DNA of 64,000 nt from Acanthaster planci (lineage: Eukaryota > Echinodermata > Asteroidea > Valvatida > Acanthasteridae), in contig NW_019091566.1 in NCBI RefSeq assembly GCF_001949145.1, positions 161,825 to 225,824 on the forward strand, written 5' to 3'. The position numbers were made by a program, and so were the translations under genes. Below are positions 23,600 through 33,470 of the stretch, in pieces; within the stretch, counting starts at the first letter, position 1, and every line of letters begins with the position of its first letter. Under the pieces are notes generated by a model that was given only the letters and a program-made list of their open reading frames with translations, was not told where the DNA came from and searched no databases.

Positions 23600-24720
23600 C
23601 CTAGCTCTTGGTGTTTTCCACTAGAGCACTGAATCTTTGGACAAAGGCCAGGATCGCTCTTTCTACAGATCAACCAGTCCTTCTAACTGGTGTAGAGCAC
23701 ATATGCAGCCGGACATTATTAATTACCCTACTCTGGCAGCGTCATCTCTGGTTCCCCGAACTGAACAGACTTTTGGCTCACCAGCCTTCCATCCTTCTGA
23801 TAGGACTGGACTCCCCCCAGCAGCCCACGTCAGGGATCTTGCATGGGGACACCTGTGGTCTTTCATACACTATTGGATATCGTCCAATGATCCTGCTCAG
23901 TAGGATTTTCTGACGACGCAATAGCCATGTCCACATGGGTACAGCACTTTTCTGGCTGTTGGTCATCTGACCGCTGTAGTGGATTTCATCATCTACCTTT
24001 TCCTCTGTGTACTGGTTGCTACGGTCTGCTTCTACAGATCAGCCTTGGCCACCATATATGTTGGCTTCAGAAACAAATCCATCTCTGATGACATGGCCCT
24101 TCGTCATCTCCTGTGTGGTATGTCCAATGAACGTCATCATACCAAGCAGCTACTCATATCAGGAGACCAAAGCAAAAGCCCTCCGCTTGCTTACTGTTCC
24201 CCCTTTTTGTTTGAACACCTCACTGAACGGTCCCTATGACCTGCCAACACCAACCCAGCCTTCCCTCTGGCTATGGGTGCCTCCGGAGGAGAAAGTATAC
24301 TGCAAGCCCACTCTGTTTGCTGAAGCTCACTCACACTGGCAGCTGCATAATTTTAGCCTGATACCGTCCATCAGCTTTCTGGCAAAAGTCAGACCTCATC
24401 ATTGAGCTGCTAGATATTGGAGCTCTCAAGTGCCTCACACACCGGAGGCATTTCGGACAAACTCTGGTACCCAGTCTGCATACTGAACTAGTAAAGCAAA
24501 GCACTGGACAGGGACCCAATGAATCTTCACTTCCACAAGGCTCCATAGCCCAGTGGCAAGAGACTCCATCACCCGCTGGATGTTGTTGGCCATCATATTC
24601 ACCAAGTCAAACTGGCCATCAAGCCCTGTCGGACATAGTCAATGCAACATCAGAGCCCATCATGTAAGGGCAGGTATCTGCATTTGGGCCTTAATTTTAA
24701 GGGCTTTCTGCTGTAGACTT
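23600..24720 (+). pseudogene. DIRS-B RNase H end and tyrosine-recombinase remnant
   Basis: Position after the reverse transcriptase and before the internal complementary region places the recombinase here. Short matches to DIRS-A remain: a SFLAKVR/FWQK text near 24370, a GTQSAY-like region near 24480 where DIRS-A has KLWCP, and an ARDSITRWMLLAIIF block at 24553-24600 that corresponds to DIRS-A RDTIARWMVSAI. There are many stops and frame changes. The assignment rests mainly on the final block and gene order. Confidence 0.6.
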
Positions 24721-25034
24721 CTGCAAGCTGCATGTTAGGAAGTATCCCTCTACCTTAACCTCTTGCTACCTTAGGGACATCCTGCAAAGTGACTCTATGC
24801 ATAGCAGGATGATCCTACTGTCACTGTGCACTCTCCTGCAGCAAGGACAGATGGCAACACATCCTAAAGACCATATTAGAATGAATTAAGTTCCTGACCT
24901 CCCTTGTCATACAAGTTTGCCATCATCATTGATGCACATATGTGACCTTGTTAGGTGGGCATTTATCCTTTTACGACATTGTATATTTCATAGTCAACCC
25001 CCCACCTAGACTGGTGCCACTCTGCATATTTCGT

Positions 25035-25345
25035 GACTGTTTGGGTAGGTACAGCGGCGTAGACTCCTCCCCCGCAGCTAGTGTGGGTCAAGTCTACTAG
25101 AGAATACTTACCCAAACAGTCCTCACCTGCCCGTCCTCCCCACCTTGGCTCCGACATTTTTCTAAAAGAAGGATGAACATGGCAGCATGACCTCAGTGCA
25201 TATAGTGGAGGTCAGGGGGCACCACAGATGATCATTTTCAGTTTTTTTCAGCGAATAACTATAGACGCATGGGAAATTTGCATATATAGTGACTGTTTGG
25301 GTAGGTATTCTCTGGTAGACTCAACCCACACTAGCTGTGGGGAAG
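25035..25345. repeat. DIRS-B internal complementary region and right inverted terminal repeat
   Basis: Within 25045-25125 gactgtttgggtaggta is followed about 60 bases on by its near reverse complement tacttacccaaacagtc, giving a potential hairpin. From about 25175 to 25304 the sequence is the inverse of the DIRS-B left end at 17836-17965. In DIRS elements such complementary segments are known to allow circular replication intermediates. Confidence 0.8.
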
Positions 25346-26619
25346 GAATTTGTGGGCAGCACTAAACCAGTGTATGAGACAGATACCTGATGAATAACCC
25401 AGTGTACTGCTGTTTGCTTGTCTGGCAACCAGACTGCTGTTTAATCATATCAAGATACATATGGCTGCAGTTTGATATTTGCGTATTGTAAAAACTGGTA
25501 TCTTTTGAACTACTCTTTTGGAGGACAGGCTGTTTTTGAAATCCTAGGTTAAAATCCTGCTTGATAGCCCTGTATAGGTGTGTTGAGAATATTCAGGTCA
25601 GTGGACCCAGTGCAGGGAAGGCAGAAGTGATGAAGCCAATAAGGCAAACGACTTCAACTGCTATCTTGTGACTTTTCTGTCCAAGCATTCAATAGCAGTC
25701 TGAATTTATGACACTTTTTTGTATGTCAACTAGTATTTCATACCAAGGGTCTAGATAAGCATTCCCAAACATTCATCAAATTGTGGGGGGGTTTTGCCAG
25801 TAGATACATGTACTTTCCAACCAGAAAATACCAGGTTCTCCATGACTCAAACTTTGTCTTGTTTTGACTGATTCCAAGTTTGATGAGAGAAAAAAGTTGG
25901 AGGGGCCTCTTGTATTCCTATGATGTGGCTTTTCTTTTTGGCATCTCTTGAAATTGGCCGGACAAACTGCTCTTGATATGTGTTTGTTGTCTTCACTATC
26001 ATTAGCAAGGTTGTCACTAGCATTAGCTTATCCCAGACGTGTATCAACAATTTTTAATTATATAATTATTTTGGGGCACTGGTCATTGAGGGAAATATGT
26101 TCTTATGCCTTACGGCCACACCCTGCTGCTTACATTACTGTACATTCCACTTTGCACTTTACAATGAGATAGGAATTAAAGTACATGACAAAGAGAAATT
26201 GTAAATTCAGAATCAGCACTCACTTCTTCATACGTAGCAAGTTGGAAAATATATTTGACACAATTTTTCTGCTGTTAAGGTGTACCAAGACACTGGTCCC
26301 TTTGAGACTAATTTTGGTGTTTTACTCCTTGCTATTTTGTTCCACAGCTGGTCATTTGTGTCATATGAGTATCTGTTTCGGTTATTTACCAGTGCATGTG
26401 CTCTGTCAAGGATGGTATTACCATTTTCAAATCTGCGTTTGCATAATTACAGTTTAAAACAGTGTTGTAGTGTAACTCTCAGGAAAAATTTTATTTTATG
26501 TTATTGACCAGTACATGCTCGAGGACAAGTATATAAACATGCTCTGGCAATGTTTATTTGCCAGGGTTTCATATTGGTTAAACTTGTCCAGCCTTCCCCT
26601 AATCCCGTGACATTGAATC
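25346..26619. other. PDE8 intron, no gene recognised
   Basis: Non-coding A/T-rich sequence between DIRS-B and the second TTAA MITE. Open frames are short and show no family motif. Confidence 0.5.
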
Positions 26620-27214
26620 TTAACCACTACCTGTCGGGGAGTCCGAAATCGGAGCCGTATGGTTTATATGCATGGCCGGGGGCTCCGAAGTCGGACAAAG
26701 GAAACAGGGCCCTGTAACAAAAGACCGTACTCCAAACAAAAGACCAGGCTGCTGGGCATTACCGACATTTTTCACACTCAAAAGTGGTGATAATCCAGCG
26801 TTGTTTTGAAACTCTCAATGCCCCAAACCAGGGTTTGGGGCATTGAGAGCAAGCGCATTACCACCGGGGACAAAAGCACTCCACCAGCGCAGTGATGAGC
26901 CACACAGCACCGCTGCATGCTAATCTGGCCCCTATTGAAAAGTGCACTGAGCCAGGTTCATGAACAAAAGGCAGTTGTATAACACCGCACAATCTGGGCT
27001 CTGTTTACAAGGCTGCTTGCCTGGCTGAAATACTCGGGCATCAATGAAGGTCACCTGTCAACTTAGAGTAGTGCCCAAAGATTACTTGGTGCGGCTATAA
27101 ATGACCGTTAAATGGAATGATGAATTTTTGAAGGATTTTGATAATGGAAAAAATGATAGTCATGCTGGCCTAGCATCATCAACGTTGAAAAATGCCCTGG
27201 CACGAAGTGGTTAA
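26620..27214 (+). mobile_element. TTAA-flanked MITE, copy B
   Basis: Ends are TTAACCACTACCTGTCGGGG and, inverted, TTAACCACTTCGTGCCAGGG, about 595 bases apart. It is the same family and orientation as 3830-4415. An internal near-palindrome around 26818-26850 (gccccaaacc…ggtttggggc) is unique to this copy. Because it lies only 90 bases before the PDE8 exon at 27304, its right end is close to the splice acceptor. Confidence 0.88.
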
Positions 27215-27303
27215 TATTTATAATTTACAAAACCAGTCATTCTCCACAATACCAATGTACCAATTCTTTGTAACTTTGCTTTTGTGAAATCTTTTGATTA
27301 CAG

Positions 27304-27445
27304 GGAAGATTATCGTGCTATGAGGCATACAATCGTTGACATGATTCTGGCTACAGAAATGACAAAGCACTTTGAACACCTGTCAAAGTTTGTCAACTGT
27401 ATCAACAAGCCAGTATTGAGAGATGGTGAAGATACGCTATCAATG
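27304..27445 (+). CDS. PDE8: cAMP phosphodiesterase PDE8-type, next catalytic-domain exon
   Basis: The exon follows ttttgattacag and ends before gtaagg. Its first base completes the Arg codon split at the exon ending at 5802; 47 whole codons follow. They include [20 protein letters not shown] and [16 protein letters not shown], matching the helical segment of class I phosphodiesterases with the (I/V)D(M/I)xLATxMxKH signature, in its PDE8-like form. There is no lesion. The following exon, expected to begin near the 'IKCADVSNP' type metal-ligand segment, was not found before 64000, so the next intron is also very long or that exon lies outside the window. Confidence 0.9.
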
Positions 27446-28666
27446 GTAAGGATTTCCCACATTTCACAAGAATCAAGTCTACATGAACTGCTTTCTAATC
27501 GAACAAATGGTTATGATCTTTTGTGCTTAATCAATGCTGAAAATCATTCACAAAGGTTAGGCATACCATCAAAATTCCTGTTGGCAGGCTTCAACCTTAA
27601 GCTTCAGGGGGTCAAGGCCACTTGGCCTTGAATGCTCCCAAAAAGCAAAGGGCACCAAGGCCAACTGAAAAGGTACCAAGGCCATTTTGAAAATTGTACT
27701 TGTTGGTGACTTCAACAGTTTTCCCTTCAATTTCAACCTGCAATTTTCATTGTTTTTGTTTGCATGCTGAGCAGTCTGCTTGAATTGTAAAAAGTAAAAT
27801 GAATAATACTATACTAACATTAATTTACCATTTGATGTTGTGTCTTATTACTTTTTATAATGCCATAAAGTCTACACTGTATAATGAAAATCAAAGTACC
27901 GGTAATTACTCCCAAACAATGCAATTCAAGCAAGTCGGTCACTGAGTCACAAACATTTATCCAATAGAAGCCTGCTGGCACCCAATGATTAAAATACATA
28001 CCTATACCGTGACATTGAAATAGCGAGGAAAAATTAGACTGAGTTGTACTCCTGTCTGCAATACCAAAATAATAGTGACTCTGTCTCAATAACGCGAAGT
28101 ACAGAATCCAGTGGTGCAGAATATGTGTAATTCTGTGGTGCGACTTGTAACCAGTCTGTGTATAAATGTAGTCTGGTGCCACATTTTTAGAATCACACAA
28201 CTCAACTACATTGATCGGTTGCTGTTCTATGTTGTCTACGGGGCGATGCAAAACCAGTCTGTGAAAAAAATAGTGCTCAGTGCAGCTGGCCGGCCGTTGA
28301 CAAAAAAGCTAGCGCTAAACGGTAATTTGAAAGTTGAATACGACTTTAAAATACATGTAGGCACCTAGTGATCATTGAGGAGGGGCATGTCTGCCAAAGG
28401 TACGTGCTATTTTTAAAGGGCATCACGGCAATTCACTGGGGCATCGCGGCAGTGGCCGCTGTCAAGATCAAAGCCTGCTGTTGGGTATATATTGGGTAAA
28501 CTCGCCAGACTGCAACCGTTTCTGTTGGATTTCATTAGGGCACCATTACTTCATAGAGTCCATTCTCCCTTTTCTCGATTGAAGACCTGTTAGGTTTCTG
28601 TATTTGTTGGCTGTCTAGCATTTCAAATTCCCAACCAACCCTGAATCATCCCACATGTTGACTAAA
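27446..28666. other. PDE8 intron, no gene recognised
   Basis: Starts with a consensus donor gtaagg. A 143-codon minus-strand frame at 27820-28251 shows no family features and is regarded as chance. The text aaggccac/aaggcca recurs near 27615-27680. Confidence 0.5.
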
Positions 28667-28921
28667 GCAGGTTTCACACTACGGTGTTACCTGAGTTATC
28701 TCAGGGTTATCGAAAAATGTTATCCCAAGATTACCCAGGTAATTGGGAGCATTCCCACTACACTTCTCAGGGTTACAAATCTTCTGGGTTAGCTGCCTCA
28801 AAATGCCACTTACCTGGGTAATTTTTAACCCTACTCATGAGATGGGTTAACCTACCAATCTTTGGGTTAATGGCATCCTTGAGACAATCCTCTGCATACC
28901 TTTGGTAGTGTGAAAGCTCGC
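28667..28921. mobile_element. Small MITE, about 255 bp
   Basis: The left end gcaggtttcacactac and the right end, inverted, gcgagctttcacactac form terminal inverted repeats. The interior has many inverted copies of 'acctgggtaa', 'gggttaa' and 'agggtta', so the whole unit can fold back on itself. No coding potential. Flanking duplications could not be fixed, so the superfamily is open. Confidence 0.7.
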
Positions 28922-30349
28922 AGGGTTTTCTTCAACCTTTCTTTTTTTTGTGTAATATGTGACCAGCCAGACCGTAAGCTGCCTGGCAGTTATATATGTA
29001 TTTATATTGAGATGTGATTTTTTTGCATTGCTCGCATGCTATTGCACATTTTTATGCAATTGAGTCAGCTAGTACCTTGCTTTGCACTTGCGTTTTGTGT
29101 TGTGAATATTGCCACCATTAATTACATGTTCTTATGCATTCACGTATGCGCTTTGTCAGCGTTACACTCCTGTTTACGGCGACATTGGTAGAATCACATG
29201 GCATTTACACGTCACACAATAGTTGCATTTGCAAGCAATAGCAAGGCTGCATTTTTGGGGAATCCTTGCATTCCAGCATAGTTTTCTTGTTGCATGAAGC
29301 GCATTAAGTTTTACTCGACTCCCGAGCATGATGCTGAACACATGCCCTATTACGGTTGCTAATTCTATTTGGTTCGTGGTACGTGCATTTTAGACTTCAT
29401 TGTGCACATACTTGCATGTGTATGATTGCTCTTGGTTCAAGAGACATGTGAGGTGTGGGGCCATCTTGGTCGTTAAATTCAACAACTACTATTTGTTAAA
29501 TGGTTCCGTTACATTGTTGATTGTTGTGAATTTGCACCATGTTTTATACTTGGGACGAAAACTCTCGAGTGGTCTACTTGTTTGAGTTTAGCAGCCGCCA
29601 TCCTTGCATCATGTTGAGTATAAAATGCAGTTTTTAGCTTGTAGTTGAGCATTACATCTCTTTTGCAACCTTGATTCTTGCATTAAGTTCCTACATGTAT
29701 TGAAGATAATCAAATACACTTGATGTGGTTTAAACTTGTTATTATTATCCTTTTTTAAAATTTCAGTTTTCCTTTTAAGCAAACATTTGAACAGTCATTG
29801 ATTGGATCTGTTAACTTTGAATCAAAGATTAATAGCAATGGAGAATTTGAGGAATTTTACAAACATATCGTAACTTGCATGTTTCACAAAAGTTGTAATA
29901 GGTTCTCCTAAAACAGGTATTTCAGAAGCATAAATTATTGCAAGACACTGAATATTTTTTTTTGGCTTGGGTGCTTGAGTAATCCTGGAGCTGAGAAATA
30001 TAAATAATACTTCTGCAATAATGAAATAGTGTCAAAATTGTAACTGTAATCATTACCTATGCATACAACCAACATACATACAGACAAATCATACAAACAA
30101 ATCTTTTGTCTTTCATAAGAAAGGTCTGGGTCACTGACTCCACTTTATTGTAGCCTTGCTCAGCGTACACGCTGTCTTACCTGGCCCTACGCCGACTGCT
30201 GATGTCATACGTAACTGGTATCTGGGCCAGTAACTTGTCTTTCTGAGTTAATTTAGTGTATACTGTTTGCAAATTGCAAGTCTTGACCTCATACCGTATG
30301 CGAGAACATACATGATTTGACCATGTAAGTTTTTTTGTTTACACAGGGG
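28922..30349. other. Non-coding sequence
   Basis: No gene or element recognised. T-rich with short open frames only. Confidence 0.45.
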
Positions 30350-30490
30350 CCTGTTTGTTTCACACATACCTGGATCTCAAACATTTATCCCAAAGCTGGT
30401 TCGATCATGCTATCCATGAGGCAGGTTCTCATGTAAGTGAACCAATGACAGATCACTCAGCACTATTCGGATCTGTCTGAAACAAACAGG
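30350..30490. mobile_element. Tiny MITE, 141 bp
   Basis: A perfect 13-base inverted repeat, CCTGTTTGTTTCA at 30350-30362 and TGAAACAAACAGG at 30478-30490, bounds a non-coding core. Matching continues imperfectly on both sides of these 13 bases. This size and layout fit a short non-autonomous DNA transposon; no partner copy is in the window. Confidence 0.65.
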
Positions 30491-32229
30491 GACACGTCGA
30501 CACTTCTTTTTCACTATCTATGGCAAAATAGTAAAAAATCTGAAGAATAGACTTTGTCTATGGAGACATCTCTTGTTTACTATTTCGATAAGAATGAATC
30601 TTTATAACTTTGAGCAATTATGCAGTCTTTTTAAAACACGATCAAGCAATATATTTCATATATTTTGAACAAACTTCAATCGATATTTTTTGATAGCCCA
30701 CACTAGAATTTTAATGTGGAAATAGAAAGTGCCATGATGCTTGTTAAAAAAATGAAATGAATAGACGTAAATTAATGATTAGAATTAATAGATGTTTATT
30801 AGTGTTTAGTAGGAGTAGAAAATGAAAATAAAAGCCAATTCTTTGCCTTCTTCATTGGGTATTACATTCAATCATTTATTTAAACGTGGAACTCAAACAA
30901 TGATTGCTTGCACATTAACAGAAAACACCCTTGAATCAAAAGTATGCCATTTTTTCTCTTTGTATTTAAGCACTCTTGGAACATATCCAAGTACAATTGT
31001 GTACCAAAAAAGGACTAACAGAGAGCCAAAACAGGGGCCCAAAGCTCTGAAATGTTTATAGAAAGTAAATCATTTGCTCCCTTACCCATGACAAACGAGT
31101 CACATATTACTTTTAGGGAGGGGAATAGCAAAGTCAACAACTACAGCGAAATAATCCAGAAAACCACACACCAGTTTATAGCTCCATCCTGTCAAGAAGT
31201 GACTGGTCATTTCCCATTAGGTAATTGACAACTAACCACTGGCCTACAATTTCTGGATAACTGTGATAGTGACTGTGCAAATGTATGGGGTTTTTATCAG
31301 TCAAGGAAAGCAGGTGTCCCTTTTTCCCCTGATAATTACCTGACTAGACTTTTGACAGGATGCCTTTGCAGTGCTATCTTCAGTGACCAGTGGTTCATCC
31401 TTCTGTAGTTTGCACTGTAACTTGCACAAATCAGCAGCTTCTTTACGTTACCATTTACTCTGAGCTTGTCAGTGGGTGCCTCAAAACCTTATAGATGGAG
31501 ATTTCTGTGCAGAGTTGATCAAACTTAAGGCAAAGCTTTGTTGAAAGTCATCAATTCATCCGAGTAGTGTTGTGAAATGCTAATGGTACTTCTAACCTTA
31601 CAGATCAAAACATAATGGCAAAATGTGTTGGGTCTTAATAACATCAAGACTAAATTTTTTGTCATGGTTCATCGAAATCTATTTCGTATTAATTTAATTT
31701 AAAAACGTTTTTACTTTCCTGAATGAAAATTCTCACAAGTAAGAGAAATTATTTGCTGTTTTTAAGACTAACTTGGGAATGAAACAAAAATGATCAAGAA
31801 CTAGGTATAAATTGGGAACCAAATCAAACCAATTTACTGTAATTTAATGCAGAATAAAATCAAATGTAGCAATCTTGTCAAGAATGAAGAATTCAGGAAT
31901 AGTTGCAGAATCATCCTGATTTCAAATTTAACAAGAACAAAGACTAAATAAGCCCTACAAAACCAAATTGGCATTTGTTCCCAAACCAGCCAAGCAATTT
32001 TGAACATATCCAATATTGTAATTGGGCACTTCCTGTTTTTTGTATGATCTTTCCTTGAACAGCTAAATTCATCAGAGACAACCAAGAACCATTCCCTAAT
32101 TTACTCAATAGCTGTTATTTACAGCTGTTTGGGTTAAATGTCAGGAATGTGTGAACCTGACTAAAGATTTGTGGGTTTGAGAGTGTGGATGAATGTGTGT
32201 GTGTGGGGGGGTGCCTTTAAGCCTTTAAC
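30491..32229. other. Non-coding sequence
   Basis: No gene or element recognised. A/T-rich, with a short gtgtgtgtgtg tract near 32196-32206. Confidence 0.45.
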
Positions 32230-32625
32230 AACAATGTTTCACTGAGCAACAGACAGCAACAGTCATCAATGAATATTTTGTCTTCATCTCCAGTTATCTC
32301 CCAAGCTTAGATACATTGAATTTAGCATTCCCAAGCCTTGCTCAACTGTGCATGTCTGGTAAAATTGGTGGTCTTGATAGCCTTCTTCCCTGAATAATAA
32401 TAAAAATTTGCAGGCGAACTAAGTACACCTCTCACTGGTATCTTAACTCTTCATAATCAGAAGGGGTGATGCCTCCTCAGTGGAAGAGAGCAGTAGTTGT
32501 GCCTATCCCGAAATCCAACCCACCAATCCTTCTGAAGTCCACTCCTGGGACTCCCTCACCTGTTAAACCAAAATTGCGTATTTCTTTAGCTAAGGCTCCC
32601 TACCACTAGCTTTTTAATACTACAG
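32230..32625 (+). pseudogene. LINE reverse transcriptase N-terminal fragment
   Basis: The text reads ATVINEYFVFISSYLPSLDT, then after shifts SEGVMPPQWKRAVVVPIPKS and a PVKPKLRISL-like stretch. The GVxPxxWKxAxVxPIPK block followed by a degraded R-P-I-S-L box marks the start of a non-LTR reverse transcriptase. Everything downstream is missing. It is not the missing centre of the 15.1-kb LINE in any way I can show. Confidence 0.75.
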
Positions 32626-32927
32626 TTAATAGTGCCCTCGGCGCCCAGGTCATAGTAGTTGCATTAGTCTGGTGCCTTCGTCCACTTTTTCTCTGGCACT
32701 TCCACGAGTTAGATGTATTATATTCACCTTCTGGAGGGTTTCAAATCTTTGTTAATTGTCGCCAGTTCTTGTGTATATTTTTCCATTATAAGTTGATTCC
32801 ACCAAGTGTGTGTGGTAGGTTTCTGTTGTATAGATAATAAATACAACTTTGTTGGTTTTGGCTTTTTTGCAATTTATTGAAAAAGCCATTCTTTTCGTTC
32901 TGTCAGCCGGAACAGCTATTGTTTTCC

Positions 32928-33470
32928 TTAACCACTTCGTGCCGGGGNNNNNNNNNNNNNNNNNNNNNNNNNNNNNNNNNNNNNNNNNNNNNNNNNNNNN
33001 NNNNNNNNNNNNNNNNNNNNNNNNNNNNNNNNNNNNNNNNNNNNNNNNNNNNNNNNNNNNNNNNNNNNNNNNNNNNNNNNNNNNNNNNNNNNNNNNNNNN
33101 NNNNNNNNNNNNNNNNNNNNNNNNNNNNNNNNNNNNNNNNNNNNNNNNNNNNNNNNNNNNNNNNNNNNNNNNNNNNNNNNNNNNNNNNNNNNNNNNNNNN
33201 NNNNNNNNNNNNNNNNNNNNNNNNNNNNNNNNNNNNNNNNNNNNNNNNNNNNNNNNNNNNNNNNNNNNNNNNNNNNNNNNNNNNNNNNNNNNNNNNNNNN
33301 NNNNNNNNNNNNNNNNNNNNNNNNNNNNNNNNNNNNNNNNNNNNNNNNNNNNNNNNNNNNNNNNNNNNNNNNNNNNNNNNNNNNNNNNNNNNNNNNNNNN
33401 NNNNNNNNNNNNNGCCACACATATAAACCATACGGCTCCGATTTCGGAGTCCCCGGCTGGTAGTGGTTAA
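32928..33470 (-). mobile_element. TTAA-flanked MITE, copy C (interrupted by an assembly gap)
   Basis: It begins TTAACCACTTCGTGCCGGGG and ends with the inverse of the copy B left end (…ggagtccccggctggtagtggttaa). It is therefore in the opposite orientation to copies A and B. Bases 32948-33413 are N. It lies in the pyrimidine-rich block of the second composite repeat, so it inserted after that repeat formed. Confidence 0.85.
32948..33413. other. Assembly gap (466 N)
   Basis: Only N. Long open frames that run through it on both strands are artefacts. Confidence 1.

Larger units (their letters stand above)
17836..25345 (+). mobile_element. DIRS-like retrotransposon with inverted terminal repeats (DIRS-B)
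   Basis: The left end begins ctacccaaacagtcact, followed by a gcaaatttcccatg block. The right end (about 25180-25345) carries the same sequence inverted (catgggaaatttgc, agtgactgtttgggtag). Inside, in + order, are a leader, a gag-like ORF, a reverse transcriptase, a tyrosine-recombinase region and an internal complementary region, the architecture known for DIRS1-type elements. All coding parts are mutated. It shares leader, ORF1 and both ends with the element at 58985-63920. A foreign insert of about 1.85 kb in the leader makes it long. Confidence 0.82.

Noticed and set aside
27820-28251. 143-codon minus-strand frame in the PDE8 intron
   Set aside because: No motif and no neighbouring gene structure; length is compatible with chance.
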